Shown piece after piece: positions 54,903 to 63,867 of a DNA stretch of 64,000 nt. Source of the DNA: Allopusillimonas ginsengisoli. Lineage in GTDB: Bacteria > Pseudomonadota > Gammaproteobacteria > Burkholderiales > Burkholderiaceae_B. The DNA lies in contig NZ_SDQE01000010.1 in NCBI RefSeq assembly GCF_004153455.1, positions 107,829 through 171,828 on the forward strand, given 5' to 3'. The notes under the pieces are model-generated. The model worked only from the letters and a program-made list of their open reading frames with translations, made no database searches and was not told the origin of the DNA. Position 1 is the first letter of the stretch. Each line of letters starts with the position of its first letter. A program made the position numbers and the translations under genes.

Positions 54903-55625
54903 TCACAGGCCCATATATGCCTTGCGTACCTCATCATTGCTTGCGAGCTCCTTCGCCGGCGCGTGCGCCACGACGGCGCCACTCTCAAGCACATAAGCTA
55001 TGTCGGCAACACCCAGTGCGATCTCTGCATTCTGCTCCACCAATAAGACGTCCACCCCATTTTTACAGACTTCCCGAACGACATTGGCGATCTGATCGAC
55101 CACAGCAGGCGCCAGCCCGATGGTTGGTTCATCCAGCAGCAGTATTCTGGGCTTAGCCATCAGCGCCCGGGCCACCGCGACCATCTGCTGCTGACCGCCG
55201 CTGAGCGAGCCAGCCGGCACATCCAGTTTGGCTTTCAGATCTGGAAACAAGGTCAGGCAATACGCGACACCTTCCTCAATAACGGATTTTCCCTCACACA
55301 GATAGGCACCCATCTCCAGGTTCTCGCGCACCGACATCGCGCCGAACAGCCGACGGCCCTCGGGCACCAAAGCAAGGCCCTGCGCCACCAACTCATTAGG
55401 GGGCAACCCACCCACCGGCTTGCCGAACAGGCGTACCGAATCGCGCAGAGCGGGAAGCAATCCGCTAACACATTTCAAGACAGTGGACTTGCCGGCACCG
55501 TTTGCACCGATAAGGGTCACAACCTGTCCCCGCATGACTCGGATATTCACACCGTGCAGAGCGGGTACGGCGCCGTATGATGCATACAGGTCAACGATCT
55601 CAAGCGTTGCAGTGTCAGTGGACAT
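54903..55625 (-). CDS. livF: Branched-chain-type ABC transporter ATPase, LivF-like
   Basis: 240-residue ABC ATPase. Walker A GANGAGKS near 41-48, signature LSGGQQQ, Walker B ILLLDEPTIGLAP. The sequence is typical of LivF (ASYGAVPALHGVNIRV). Overlaps the LivG stop by 11 bases. Confidence 0.93.
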   Translation of the reverse strand: MSTDTATLEIVDLYASYGAVPALHGVNIRVMRGQVVTLIGANGAGKSTVLKCVSGLLPALRDSVRLFGKPVGGLPPNELVAQGLALVPEGRRLFGAMSVRENLEMGAYLCEGKSVIEEGVAYCLTLFPDLKAKLDVPAGSLSGGQQQMVAVARALMAKPRILLLDEPTIGLAPAVVDQIANVVREVCKNGVDVLLVEQNAEIALGVADIAYVLESGAVVAHAPAKELASNDEVRKAYMGL

Positions 55626-56364
55626 TTGCGTTTCCCAGGTAAGCCGACAGAACCTGCTGATTCTTGCTTATTTCGGCGGGGGTTCCAGTTGCCAGAAGCT
55701 TGCCGTGATGAAGCACATAAAGACGATCGCAGGTCTGCATGACAGCTTTCATATTGTGCTCGACCAACAGAATGGACGACCCATAGTTGTCACGGATGTG
55801 CCTGAACATGGCGAGTACTGAAGCGACTTCAGTCTGATTCAGACCGGTAAGCGGCTCATCCAGACATAAGAGGCGGGGATGTGAAGCGAAGGCGATAGCG
55901 ATACTGACCAGCCGCTGCATGCCATGAGGCAGGTTACCCGCTGTCTCTTGCAGCACTTGCTGCAATCCTACAAGCTCGGCCATTTCCTGAACGCGCAGCC
56001 TCCTGCTCGTTTGAGTGGCGCCAGGCATGCCGCCGATCGCACCGATCAGGATATTGTCTTCCACGGTCATGCTGCGCATCAGGCTTCCATGCTGAAAGGT
56101 TCGCACCAAGCCGAGACGGCTGATGGATTCGGGCTGCCGACCAGTAACGTCTTTGCCGTCTATAAACAGCCGCCCTCCGGTCGGCGGCAGGAACCCGCTG
56201 AGAAGATTGAAGGTCGTACTCTTGCCGGCGCCGTTCGGCCCGATCAGACCGACGATCTCCCTATCCCGGATCTCCATGCTCATGTCCGCAACCGCCAGCA
56301 ATCCACCGAACTGTTTGGACAAGTGCTTTGCCACGAGCGGCGTGTTGGCTTCTATTTTCGTCAT
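55615..56364 (-). CDS. livG: Branched-chain-type ABC transporter ATPase, LivG-like
   Basis: 249-residue ABC ATPase. Walker A GPNGAGKS, Walker B LLCLDEPLTGLN, and the LivG hallmark VEHNMKAVMQTCDRLYVLHHG. The usual LSGG signature is altered (NLPHGMQR), an unusual divergence in the motif that faces the opposite ATP site; LivF keeps a normal one, so the dimer may have one degenerate site. Overlaps the LivM gene by four bases (ATGA). Confidence 0.9.
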   Translation of the reverse strand: MTKIEANTPLVAKHLSKQFGGLLAVADMSMEIRDREIVGLIGPNGAGKSTTFNLLSGFLPPTGGRLFIDGKDVTGRQPESISRLGLVRTFQHGSLMRSMTVEDNILIGAIGGMPGATQTSRRLRVQEMAELVGLQQVLQETAGNLPHGMQRLVSIAIAFASHPRLLCLDEPLTGLNQTEVASVLAMFRHIRDNYGSSILLVEHNMKAVMQTCDRLYVLHHGKLLATGTPAEISKNQQVLSAYLGNANVH

Positions 56365-57305
56365 CGTGTTTCTCCGGCAGACATGGCGGCGGCCTTTCCG
56401 CGGCCTGTGCGGAGCCTCGAAACCAACCCCATCAAACCGTCGGGTATGAACAGCACGCTAATGAGGATCGCAGCACCGTAAAAAATATGCTCTGCTCCGC
56501 CAAATCCCTGAGCAACGCTTGCCAGCAGGACGAGCACAACAGCGCCTAGAACTGGGCCGCCAGGATGGCCCTCGCCGCCCACTTTCAAGTAGGCCAGCGC
56601 GAAGGTCGACAACAGAAAGCCAAAATCAAGCGGGCTAATCACGTTGTTGGAGAAAGCCTGCAACGCACCGGCAACACCTGTCATGAACGACGCAATGCTG
56701 AAGCAGAGCACCTTGATCAGATGCACTGGTATACCCACCGACCGTACGACATTGTCGTTGTCGCGAATCGCGTTAAAGATGCGCCCCAGGTACGATCGCT
56801 CTATCCATGCCAGAACAAAAACCATCAAACCCGCCATCAGGACAACAAAAGCGGGAAACCTTTCGTACAAGATCTCGGGCGGAAAAATTCCGACCATGCC
56901 GGAGTTTCCCCCAAGCCAATCGGAACGGGTATAGAGAATGCGCATGGCTTCCGTGAAGGCGAAGCCGATCAGCAGAAAATAGGGCCCTTTGACGCGAAGC
57001 GTAATGTAGCCAAAAACGATGCTTACAACCAGCGCCATGGCACCACTGGCAAGCAACGCGAGCCAAAACGGCAATTCCCAGATTGTCGTCATGACTCCCG
57101 CGGTATACGCCCCCAGGCCAAAAAAGGCGGCGACCGAAAAATTCAGCTCGCCGATAAGCAGGACAAATCGCAAGCTGCTCGCCAGTGCCGCGGCGATGGC
57201 AACCCAGATCAATAAATTACCCGCATAACCTGAAGTAAAGAATGTACTGGCCAATACGACAACCAGGAGGCTGAGTAGCCCATTACGCATGAATCGGTCA
57301 GTCAT
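56361..57305 (-). CDS. livM: Branched-chain-type ABC permease, LivM-like
   Basis: 314-residue membrane permease with about ten hydrophobic helices and the LivM-type loop LGRIFNAIRDNDNVVRSVGIPV. Start ATG 57305 has AAAGGA upstream; a TTG at 57311 is possible. Overlaps the LivH gene by eight bases. Confidence 0.92.
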   Translation of the reverse strand: MTDRFMRNGLLSLLVVVLASTFFTSGYAGNLLIWVAIAAALASSLRFVLLIGELNFSVAAFFGLGAYTAGVMTTIWELPFWLALLASGAMALVVSIVFGYITLRVKGPYFLLIGFAFTEAMRILYTRSDWLGGNSGMVGIFPPEILYERFPAFVVLMAGLMVFVLAWIERSYLGRIFNAIRDNDNVVRSVGIPVHLIKVLCFSIASFMTGVAGALQAFSNNVISPLDFGFLLSTFALAYLKVGGEGHPGGPVLGAVVLVLLASVAQGFGGAEHIFYGAAILISVLFIPDGLMGLVSRLRTGRGKAAAMSAGETR

Positions 57306-58173
57306 AGCCAAGTAGTCCTTTGGGTCGTACCAACAAGAATGCCATTACCAGAATGAAGATGGCCAGATTCGCCACCGAAGGATCAAAGTAGAAGCCAGCA
57401 AAGCTTTCAACAAAGGCGATGAACAGACTCCCCAGAATCGCCCCCGGGACACTGCCCATGCCCCCGATGACGACTGCGATGAACCCCTTGACCAGATATG
57501 AATCGCCCAATGTTGGCGTCACAGCGGAAACCGGCGCAATCAACGACCCCGCCACGGCGCCGACCGCTGTCGCGGCCAGAAAACCGAGAAACGCAATCCT
57601 GCGGTAGGGGATGCCTTGCAACATGGCCGCTTGATGATCAATCGATACCGCGCGCAGCGCCTTGCCAAACCGGGTGGAACCTAAAGCACGGGTGAAGAGT
57701 ATGGTCAGGCCGACCGCCACTACGCACAACACGAGCCGCTGGCTGGCCATGCTGACACCCAGAAAATCAATATTCCCTTCCACCAGCGGCGGGACGGGCC
57801 GAACGCCGCCCCCAAACATCTTGAGCAGCACGCCTTCAATCACAAGAACCAGGCCGACCGACAGAATGAACGATCCAATCATGTCTCGCTCAACACGTTT
57901 GAACCCCAGCTCGTACACGATGGCGCCAAACACTGAGGTGAGTGTGACGCCAACAAGGCAAGCAATCGTATAGGCTGCCCATACGGGAAGACCATACGCG
58001 GCCAGCCATGGCACAGCGACAGAAGTGATCAATGCCGACAGGGTGAAAAACTGCCCGTGCGCAAAATTGACGATACGCAGCACGCCGAAAATCAGGGTCA
58101 GCCCTAAAGAGAACAAGATGTACACCGCGCCAATCTGAAGCGCGGTCAACGAAAGTTGAAGTAGATTATGCAT
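57298..58173 (-). CDS. livH: Branched-chain-type ABC permease, LivH-like
   Basis: 291-residue membrane permease with eight or more helices and the LivH signatures LGLTLIFGVLRIVNFAHGQ and FGKALRAVSIDHQAAMLQGI. Start ATG 58173 follows AAGG; the GTG at 58188 adds five residues. It lies 37 bp downstream of the binding-protein gene. Confidence 0.92.
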   Translation of the reverse strand: MHNLLQLSLTALQIGAVYILFSLGLTLIFGVLRIVNFAHGQFFTLSALITSVAVPWLAAYGLPVWAAYTIACLVGVTLTSVFGAIVYELGFKRVERDMIGSFILSVGLVLVIEGVLLKMFGGGVRPVPPLVEGNIDFLGVSMASQRLVLCVVAVGLTILFTRALGSTRFGKALRAVSIDHQAAMLQGIPYRRIAFLGFLAATAVGAVAGSLIAPVSAVTPTLGDSYLVKGFIAVVIGGMGSVPGAILGSLFIAFVESFAGFYFDPSVANLAIFILVMAFLLVRPKGLLGYD

Positions 58174-58210
58174 ATGACCTTCTGTCACGAAGCACTTAAT
58201 TGCCGGTTAA

Positions 58211-59395
58211 CTAAGGCTGACTTTCAGCGGAAAGACGGGTAATTTCAATCAGCTTTCCATCCCTCAACTGAGTGACAATCACGGGCAGCAACATCTGCTG
58301 GGGAGAGCCGTACACTTTCTCACCGCCAAAGCCGGATTCACCATAGAACGATTGGAACCGTACCGTTGGCAGCGCCTTGGCAACGTCCTTGGGATCAATA
58401 CTTTGAGCTTTCTCCATTCCTGCCTTGAGCGCATAAACTGCGTCATAGGTGCCTATCTGCACGGCGTTGATGGAGTCGCCTGTGGCCTTGCGTACACCTG
58501 CATCCAAAGCACGCTGGTGGTCGTTTGAATTGGGCCCTTCCATACTGATCGCAGCGCCCAAATAGACACCTTCCACGGATTTGCCGCCAGTGGCAAGCAG
58601 GCCATCAGCTCCTGTGCCCACTTCCACGACCTTTACGCCATCCCACCCCATGCCAGCCAGTTCCTTGAATACCAACCCCGAATCAGCCGGCGGGGTCGAA
58701 CACAGGTCGACCGCATCAGGCTTGAGCGCGCTGACCTTAGCCGCGACGGGCTGGAACTCGCTGTTGCCGCGCTCGTACCAATCGCTGGACACGACTTTCA
58801 CTCCTGCGTCTTCCCACGCTTGTCGCGCGATTTTTTCCGCCTCTTGTCCCGTTGCATCGTTGGGATTGAGCAGCGCAACGGTTTTGATAGGGTACTTGCC
58901 GGCCACGTACTTCGTCATTGGGCCGGAAATTTCATTGGTCGTGCTCATCTGCGTAAACGTCAGCGGGAACTTTGGCCCTTTGATGCTCGCGCCCCAGGCG
59001 CTCGTAAACAGCAGCACACCTCTACGTTCGGTCAGCGATTGCAACGCGCGAACGGGTGCGGTCCCGATGCTGCCGGCAATGAACTTGATCCCATCCTTGC
59101 TGACCAACGCTTGGGCAACTTTGGCGCCATCGGCAGCGTTGTATTTATTGTCGTAGCTGACGCATTCGAAGTTATAGGTTTTATCCTTGACCTTCACCCC
59201 CCCGGCTTCCGCAATCTCGGCAGCCGCCTTTTTGCAAAGCCAGTCGGCGCCGATTCCCCAGGGTGCGCCGGCCCCTGAAAGCGGCAACGATAGTCCGAGT
59301 TTTATTTTTTCCTGCGCCATTGCAGACGTACTAACTAACGAACAGGCTGCCAGGATTGAAAGTGCGAGAAGGTAATGCTTATTGCGCTGAATCAT
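58211..59395 (-). CDS. Branched-chain-type ABC transporter substrate-binding protein
   Basis: 394-residue periplasmic binding protein of the LivJ/LivK (Peripla_BP_6) family, signal peptide about 1-27 (LAACSLVSTSAMAQEK). The motif KLGLSLPLSGAGAPWGIG is typical. Start has AAGGAGAC upstream. Such receptors often bind aromatic or branched carboxylates rather than amino acids when adjacent to acyl-CoA genes, as here. It is encoded between the thiolase and LivH genes. Confidence 0.92.
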   Translation of the reverse strand: MIQRNKHYLLALSILAACSLVSTSAMAQEKIKLGLSLPLSGAGAPWGIGADWLCKKAAAEIAEAGGVKVKDKTYNFECVSYDNKYNAADGAKVAQALVSKDGIKFIAGSIGTAPVRALQSLTERRGVLLFTSAWGASIKGPKFPLTFTQMSTTNEISGPMTKYVAGKYPIKTVALLNPNDATGQEAEKIARQAWEDAGVKVVSSDWYERGNSEFQPVAAKVSALKPDAVDLCSTPPADSGLVFKELAGMGWDGVKVVEVGTGADGLLATGGKSVEGVYLGAAISMEGPNSNDHQRALDAGVRKATGDSINAVQIGTYDAVYALKAGMEKAQSIDPKDVAKALPTVRFQSFYGESGFGGEKVYGSPQQMLLPVIVTQLRDGKLIEITRLSAESQP

Positions 59396-59457
59396 GTTTG
59401 TCTCCTTGAATTGCTTTAATCGAATAGGCTACTACGGCAGAACGCTTCGGTCGGGTC

Positions 59458-60663
59458 TCAGGGTCGCTCGAAGATCGCAGCGATTCCCTGCCCCCCGCCG
59501 ATGCACATGGTTTCGAGCCCATAGCGCGCTTCGCGACGTTTGAGCTCGTGCAGTAGTGTCGTCATGATGCGAACGCCCGTTGCGCCCACTGGATGCCCAA
59601 GCGATATTCCAGAACCATGGACATTGAGGCGGTCTTCCAACTCATCCATTGAGCTGCCCCAGCCCTTGACACACGCAAGCGCCTGACATGCAAACGCTTC
59701 ATTGAGTTCGATCAGATCCATCTGGTCGAACTTCATTCCTGTACGGGCCAGCAGCTTCTGGACAGCCGGCACCGGGCCTATCCCCATGTGCGACGGTTCG
59801 CACCCCGCTGCCGCCCATCCGACCAACCACGCAGAGGGCTCCAGCCCAAGCTCATGCAACTTGTCTTCGGCAACGACCAGGCACGCTGACGCGGCGTCGT
59901 TTTGCTGACACGCGTTCGCCGCAGTCACTACTCCATCCCGCATGATTGACTTGAAGCCTGCAAAACCCTCAACAGTGGCGTCTGCGCGTACGCCCTCGTC
60001 CCGGTCCACAACAACGGGAACTCCTCGACGCTGGGGCACCTCGACGGCCACGACCTCTTCAGAGAACACACCGCCTTCCCAAGCCTGAGCAGCCCGCAAA
60101 TGGCTGCGCACTGCAAACGCATCCGATGCCTCGCGGGTGATGCCGTAGTCTCGCGCCAGATTTTCCGCTGTTTCGATCATGCCGCTGATGTGGCCAAACC
60201 GGGACGTCGGCTGCGAACGCTCCCTGCCCCTGTCCAGCCGGTCATACAGATTTGCCGACCCAGCGCGCGTACCCCACCGCATTCCGGTGGTGTAGTACTC
60301 AACATTGCTCATGCTTTCGACCCCGCCAACCATGACAACATCGGCGGCGCCTGTCTGCACCATCATTGCAGCAGTGGCCACGGCCTGCAGTCCGCCGCCA
60401 CAGCGTCGGTCAAGCTGCATACCGGGCACTTCTATCGGAAAGCCAGCCTGCAGTGCCACCCATCGGCCTGTGCAAGGCGTTTCGCCATTCATGTAGCTCT
60501 GCGCGAATATGACGTCGTCAATGCGTCCGGGATCCAGCCGCGCATGCTCAACCACCGCTCGCGCGACGATGGCCCCCAGTTCCTCGACAGGTATACTCTT
60601 CAACCCACCCCCAAACTTGCCTACCGGCGTTCTCAAGGGGGAAACTATAGCGGCTCGCTTCAT
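59458..60663 (-). CDS. Acetyl-CoA C-acyltransferase (thiolase)
   Basis: 401-residue thiolase that cleaves 3-ketoacyl-CoA with CoA. Catalytic Cys88 (LDRRCGGGLQAV), His in GHPVGATGVR and second Cys in TMCIGGGQG are present. It is FadA/PcaF-like. Start follows AAGGAAG. It lies 71 bp after the SDR gene in the same operon and would carry out the last step of the beta-oxidation-like cycle. Confidence 0.93.
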   Translation of the reverse strand: MKRAAIVSPLRTPVGKFGGGLKSIPVEELGAIVARAVVEHARLDPGRIDDVIFAQSYMNGETPCTGRWVALQAGFPIEVPGMQLDRRCGGGLQAVATAAMMVQTGAADVVMVGGVESMSNVEYYTTGMRWGTRAGSANLYDRLDRGRERSQPTSRFGHISGMIETAENLARDYGITREASDAFAVRSHLRAAQAWEGGVFSEEVVAVEVPQRRGVPVVVDRDEGVRADATVEGFAGFKSIMRDGVVTAANACQQNDAASACLVVAEDKLHELGLEPSAWLVGWAAAGCEPSHMGIGPVPAVQKLLARTGMKFDQMDLIELNEAFACQALACVKGWGSSMDELEDRLNVHGSGISLGHPVGATGVRIMTTLLHELKRREARYGLETMCIGGGQGIAAIFERP

Positions 60664-60734
60664 CAGAACTTCCTTGGCGGCTCACACCGCCTTTATATGA
60701 TCAGGTAATACTTAGTTATCTGGGCCTGTCCGGA

Positions 60735-61484
60735 TCAGCCGTAACGGCCGCCAGTCACATGCAGTACTTCACCGCTAATGAACGCGGCACATTCGCTGGC
60801 GAGGAACGCCACAGCATTGGCTACATCATCCGGATGCCCAGCCCGCTTGACGGGTTGCGATTGAATGGCGCGCTCCTTGATGGTTTCGTAGGTGGGCAGC
60901 GCCTGCACCATTTCAGTATCCATGAAACCAGGCGCAACGCAATTGGCGGTGATGCCGTAACGGCCTTCCTCAAGGGACAACGCCTTGGCCATACCAATCA
61001 ATCCTGCCTTAGCGGCCGAATAGTTTGTCTGCGTGGGGTTGCCGAAATGGGCACGTGAACTAATGTTGATGATGCGTCCCCAACCCTGCTTTATCATTCC
61101 TGGCATTACCGCGCGTGTAGCAAGAAACGCCCCTTTAAGCATGACGCTCATGACCTGGTCCCAATCGTCCTCGGACATCTTGACCAGATACTTGTCACGT
61201 GGAAAGCCGGCGTTATTCACAAGAATATGAACACTACCGAATGTGCTCGCCGTTTCGTCGACCAACCGCTGGACATCCTGCGCCTGCGTGATATCACCCA
61301 CTACGCAGTGAGCACTCAAGCCTTCGTCCCGCAACGACGCTGCGACCGCCTGTGCCGAGTCTTCGACAATGTCTGTGATCACCACGCTTGCGCCTTCTCG
61401 CGCCAACCGACGGGCGGTCGCCGCGCCGAGGCCGCGCGCCGATCCGGTGACAATCGCTACTTTTCCTTCCAGTCCTAGATTCAT
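60735..61484 (-). CDS. SDR 3-hydroxyacyl-CoA dehydrogenase (FabG-like)
   Basis: 249-residue SDR with intact active site: TGSARGLG, NNAG, Ser in NISSRAHF and YSAAK. Fits acetoacetyl-CoA reductase or (3R)-hydroxyacyl-CoA dehydrogenase. It lies between the MaoC-hydratase and thiolase genes, where it would oxidise the hydroxyacyl-CoA. SDR enzymes of this type act on the (R)-isomer, matching a hydratase-2 partner; the stereochemistry is inferred. Confidence 0.9.
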   Translation of the reverse strand: MNLGLEGKVAIVTGSARGLGAATARRLAREGASVVITDIVEDSAQAVAASLRDEGLSAHCVVGDITQAQDVQRLVDETASTFGSVHILVNNAGFPRDKYLVKMSEDDWDQVMSVMLKGAFLATRAVMPGMIKQGWGRIINISSRAHFGNPTQTNYSAAKAGLIGMAKALSLEEGRYGITANCVAPGFMDTEMVQALPTYETIKERAIQSQPVKRAGHPDDVANAVAFLASECAAFISGEVLHVTGGRYG

Positions 61485-61499
61485 GATTTTTTCCGTATG

Positions 61500-62387
61500 T
61501 CAGTATGGGCTGAGTTCGATATGACAATTATTGAGAACAACGGCCTGCCGTTCGAGCGCGATGGTTCGAAGCGAAATATGATTGCCATCCTTCCAGATTT
61601 CGGTGCGCAACGTGTCGCCCGGGTACACCACAGCCGTGAACCGAACGCGCATTCTTGTGATACGTGCTGCGTCATAGTCCAGCAACTGCCTGATCACTGC
61701 GTGCGCCGCGATCCCCATGGTGGCCATGCCATGCAGAATGGGCCGATCAAACCCTGCTGCGCTTGCAACCTGCGGATCAGCATGTAGCGGATTCAGATCC
61801 CCACTAAGGCGATAGACCAGCGCAGCTTGCGACAAGGTTGGCAGATCGCACACCGCATCAGGCGCACGCTCGGGGATAGGATGAGCGACGGGCGGCGCGC
61901 CCTCGCTGCCACCTGGCCCAAAATTGCCATCGCCACGCAGCAGGCTCAATTGGGTAACCGTAGCCAGTAAGCTGTTGTTCCCGGCATCCCGGATTTTCCG
62001 CTCCTGTTGCAGCAACGCTCCCTTTTTTTCGCCCCTATCCCACAGACCGGATACCCGATTCTGGCCAACGACCGAGCCACAAGCAGGTAGTGGTGCATGC
62101 AATATGATTTCCTGCTCGGCATGAACCAGGCGCTTCCAGTCTATGCCGGTGTCGGGATCGCGAGCCCAGAACCCTGGATATGCCAGAACATTCGCCATGG
62201 TCGGCATCGCGCTCAGTGACTGCCCGTCGATCCCTTCATAGACATACCGCAGTTGTCTCTGGTCGACAGGATCGGCCCCCAAGCCCAGCCCGAGCGCATA
62301 CAGCGCCGTATCTCGCCGCGTGTAGCTGTGTTCGATCGCTGGAAACTGCCTCGACAACAATCGTTCAGGTTTGAGATGTGTGGCCAT
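61500..62387 (-). CDS. MaoC-family hydratase (enoyl-CoA hydratase 2-like, double hot-dog)
   Basis: 295-residue protein with an N-terminal hot-dog-like domain and a C-terminal MaoC domain bearing the hydratase-2 signature LSGDLNPLHADPQVASAAGF and PILHGMATMGIAAHAV. The length matches a two-hot-dog hydratase 2 as in peroxisomal MFE-2. It adds water to trans-enoyl-CoA to give (R)-3-hydroxyacyl-CoA. Start ATG 62387 (MATHLKPERLLSRQ); upstream extension is unlikely and reaches into the inverted-repeat region. First gene of the minus-strand operon. Confidence 0.88.
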   Translation of the reverse strand: MATHLKPERLLSRQFPAIEHSYTRRDTALYALGLGLGADPVDQRQLRYVYEGIDGQSLSAMPTMANVLAYPGFWARDPDTGIDWKRLVHAEQEIILHAPLPACGSVVGQNRVSGLWDRGEKKGALLQQERKIRDAGNNSLLATVTQLSLLRGDGNFGPGGSEGAPPVAHPIPERAPDAVCDLPTLSQAALVYRLSGDLNPLHADPQVASAAGFDRPILHGMATMGIAAHAVIRQLLDYDAARITRMRVRFTAVVYPGDTLRTEIWKDGNHISLRTIALERQAVVLNNCHIELSPY

Positions 62388-62465
62388 CAGATCAAATCGT
62401 TCCGAATAATGTTGGACGCATGATTTGCCATAGGAATGGAATCGGTCAATGATCCAAACGAAATA

Positions 62466-62483
62466 GTTCCGTACATTGGAATT
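62466..62483. promoter_or_regulatory. 18-bp inverted repeat, left arm (divergent promoter)
   Basis: GTTCCGTACATTGGAATT, the exact reverse complement of 62546-62563. The arm itself is a TTCC-N7-GGAA dyad, so each could be one operator. 62 bp separate the arms. Confidence 0.65.
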
Positions 62484-62545
62484 ACGATTGACCCCTACCA
62501 TTTGGATACTGCTCTGCTTGCCCAGTCCGTACTGGCCTTTATAGC

Positions 62546-62563
62546 AATTCCAATGTACGGAAC
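62546..62563. promoter_or_regulatory. 18-bp inverted repeat, right arm (divergent promoter)
   Basis: AATTCCAATGTACGGAAC, the exact reverse complement of the left arm; centres are 80 bp apart. Likely a binding site for one of the local IclR regulators (inference) controlling both the hydratase operon and the acyl-CoA dehydrogenase. Confidence 0.65.
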
Positions 62564-62636
62564 AATGAAAATTTCAATATTGACGGGCGACAAGCGCCGA
62601 CGGCAGTATTGGCCATTAGCAATTCTGGCTGCCGTC

Positions 62637-63788
62637 ATGATCCGAGACCAAGAAACCCTAAATATTCTTCTTAGCAACATCTCCCGCTTTGTGCGGGAAC
62701 GGCTGATACCCAATGAAGAGATCGTCTCGGAAACCGATGAGATTCCTGCCGATATCGTTCAGGACATGAAAACGATGGGGCTCTTCGGCTTGACCATTCC
62801 CGAGGAGTACGGCGGCCTCCAACTGACCATGGAAGAAGAAGTACTGTCCATGCTGGAGCTTGGGCGCGCGTCGCCAGCCTTCAGATCGCTGCTGGGAACC
62901 ACTGTGGGAATAGGCTCGCAAGGCATCCTGTTCGACGGCACCGAGCAGCAGAAAGAAGAGTATCTTCCACGCATGGCAACAGGTGAAGTGATCGCCTCAT
63001 TTGCGCTGACCGAACCGGGCGCCGGCTCCGACGCTGCTTCCCTGAAGACCACGGCGATCCGAGATGGCGACCATTATTTCGTCAACGGCACAAAACGATT
63101 CATCACCAATGCGCCACAAGCGGGCATTTTTACTTTGATGGCGAGAACAGACCCCGCCAAGAAAGGCGCCTCGGGCATCTCTGCCTTCATCGTCGAAACG
63201 GATACCCCGGGCATTACATTGGGCAAGCGCGACAAGAAGATGGGGCAACGGGGCGCACATACTTGCGACGTCATCTTTGAGAACTGCCGGGTTCCCGCCA
63301 AGAACTTGATCGGTGGCGTAGAGGGGCGAGGTTTCAAGACCGCGATGAAGGTGCTGGACAAGGGCCGCATTCATATTGCATCCATTTGTGTGGCAGTTGC
63401 CGAGCGCATGCTGGACGACGCCTTGCGTTATGCCTCGGAGCGGCGCCAATTCGGTCAGGCCATTGGCGAGTTTCAACTTGTTCAGGCCATGCTGGCCGAC
63501 AGCAAGTCGGAGATCTACGCCGCCCGCAGTATGGTGATCGACGCCGCGCGACGCCGAGATGACGGGTTGCCGGTCAGCACCGAAGCATCGTGCGCGAAAT
63601 TGTTCGCATCGGAAATGTGCGGCAGGGTTGCCGACCGCGCCGTACAGATTTTTGGTGGCGCGGGATACATGAGCGAGTACGGAATTGAACGCTTTTACCG
63701 AGATGTTCGTTTGTTCCGCATCTACGAAGGAACCACGCAAGTCCAGCAACTGGTTATTGCGCGGAATATGTTGCGGGAACTTCAATAA
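62637..63788 (+). CDS. Acyl-CoA dehydrogenase
   Basis: 383-residue FAD-dependent acyl-CoA dehydrogenase. Domains: N-terminal helical (NISRFVRERLIPNEE), middle (FALTEPGAGSDAASLKTTAI) and C-terminal, with QIFGGAGYMSEYGIERFYRD and the catalytic Glu in RIYEGTTQVQQ. The start is ATG 62637 (MIRDQETLNILL); the frame is open to 62436 but that part lies in the inverted-repeat leader. It passes electrons to ETF, whose beta subunit follows. It supplies the missing oxidation step of the minus-strand module. Confidence 0.92.
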   Translation: MIRDQETLNILLSNISRFVRERLIPNEEIVSETDEIPADIVQDMKTMGLFGLTIPEEYGGLQLTMEEEVLSMLELGRASPAFRSLLGTTVGIGSQGILFDGTEQQKEEYLPRMATGEVIASFALTEPGAGSDAASLKTTAIRDGDHYFVNGTKRFITNAPQAGIFTLMARTDPAKKGASGISAFIVETDTPGITLGKRDKKMGQRGAHTCDVIFENCRVPAKNLIGGVEGRGFKTAMKVLDKGRIHIASICVAVAERMLDDALRYASERRQFGQAIGEFQLVQAMLADSKSEIYAARSMVIDAARRRDDGLPVSTEASCAKLFASEMCGRVADRAVQIFGGAGYMSEYGIERFYRDVRLFRIYEGTTQVQQLVIARNMLRELQ

Positions 63789-63867
63789 GTACGAAGAGGA
63801 TTACGGTTCCTTTTATTCCCAACCTGACACTTGAAAACGTTTACCCCATACGGGAGGACAACAACAG

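Noticed and set aside
62436..62636. N-terminal extension of the acyl-CoA dehydrogenase
   Set aside because: The extra residues resemble no dehydrogenase N-terminus and are encoded by the inverted-repeat promoter region.
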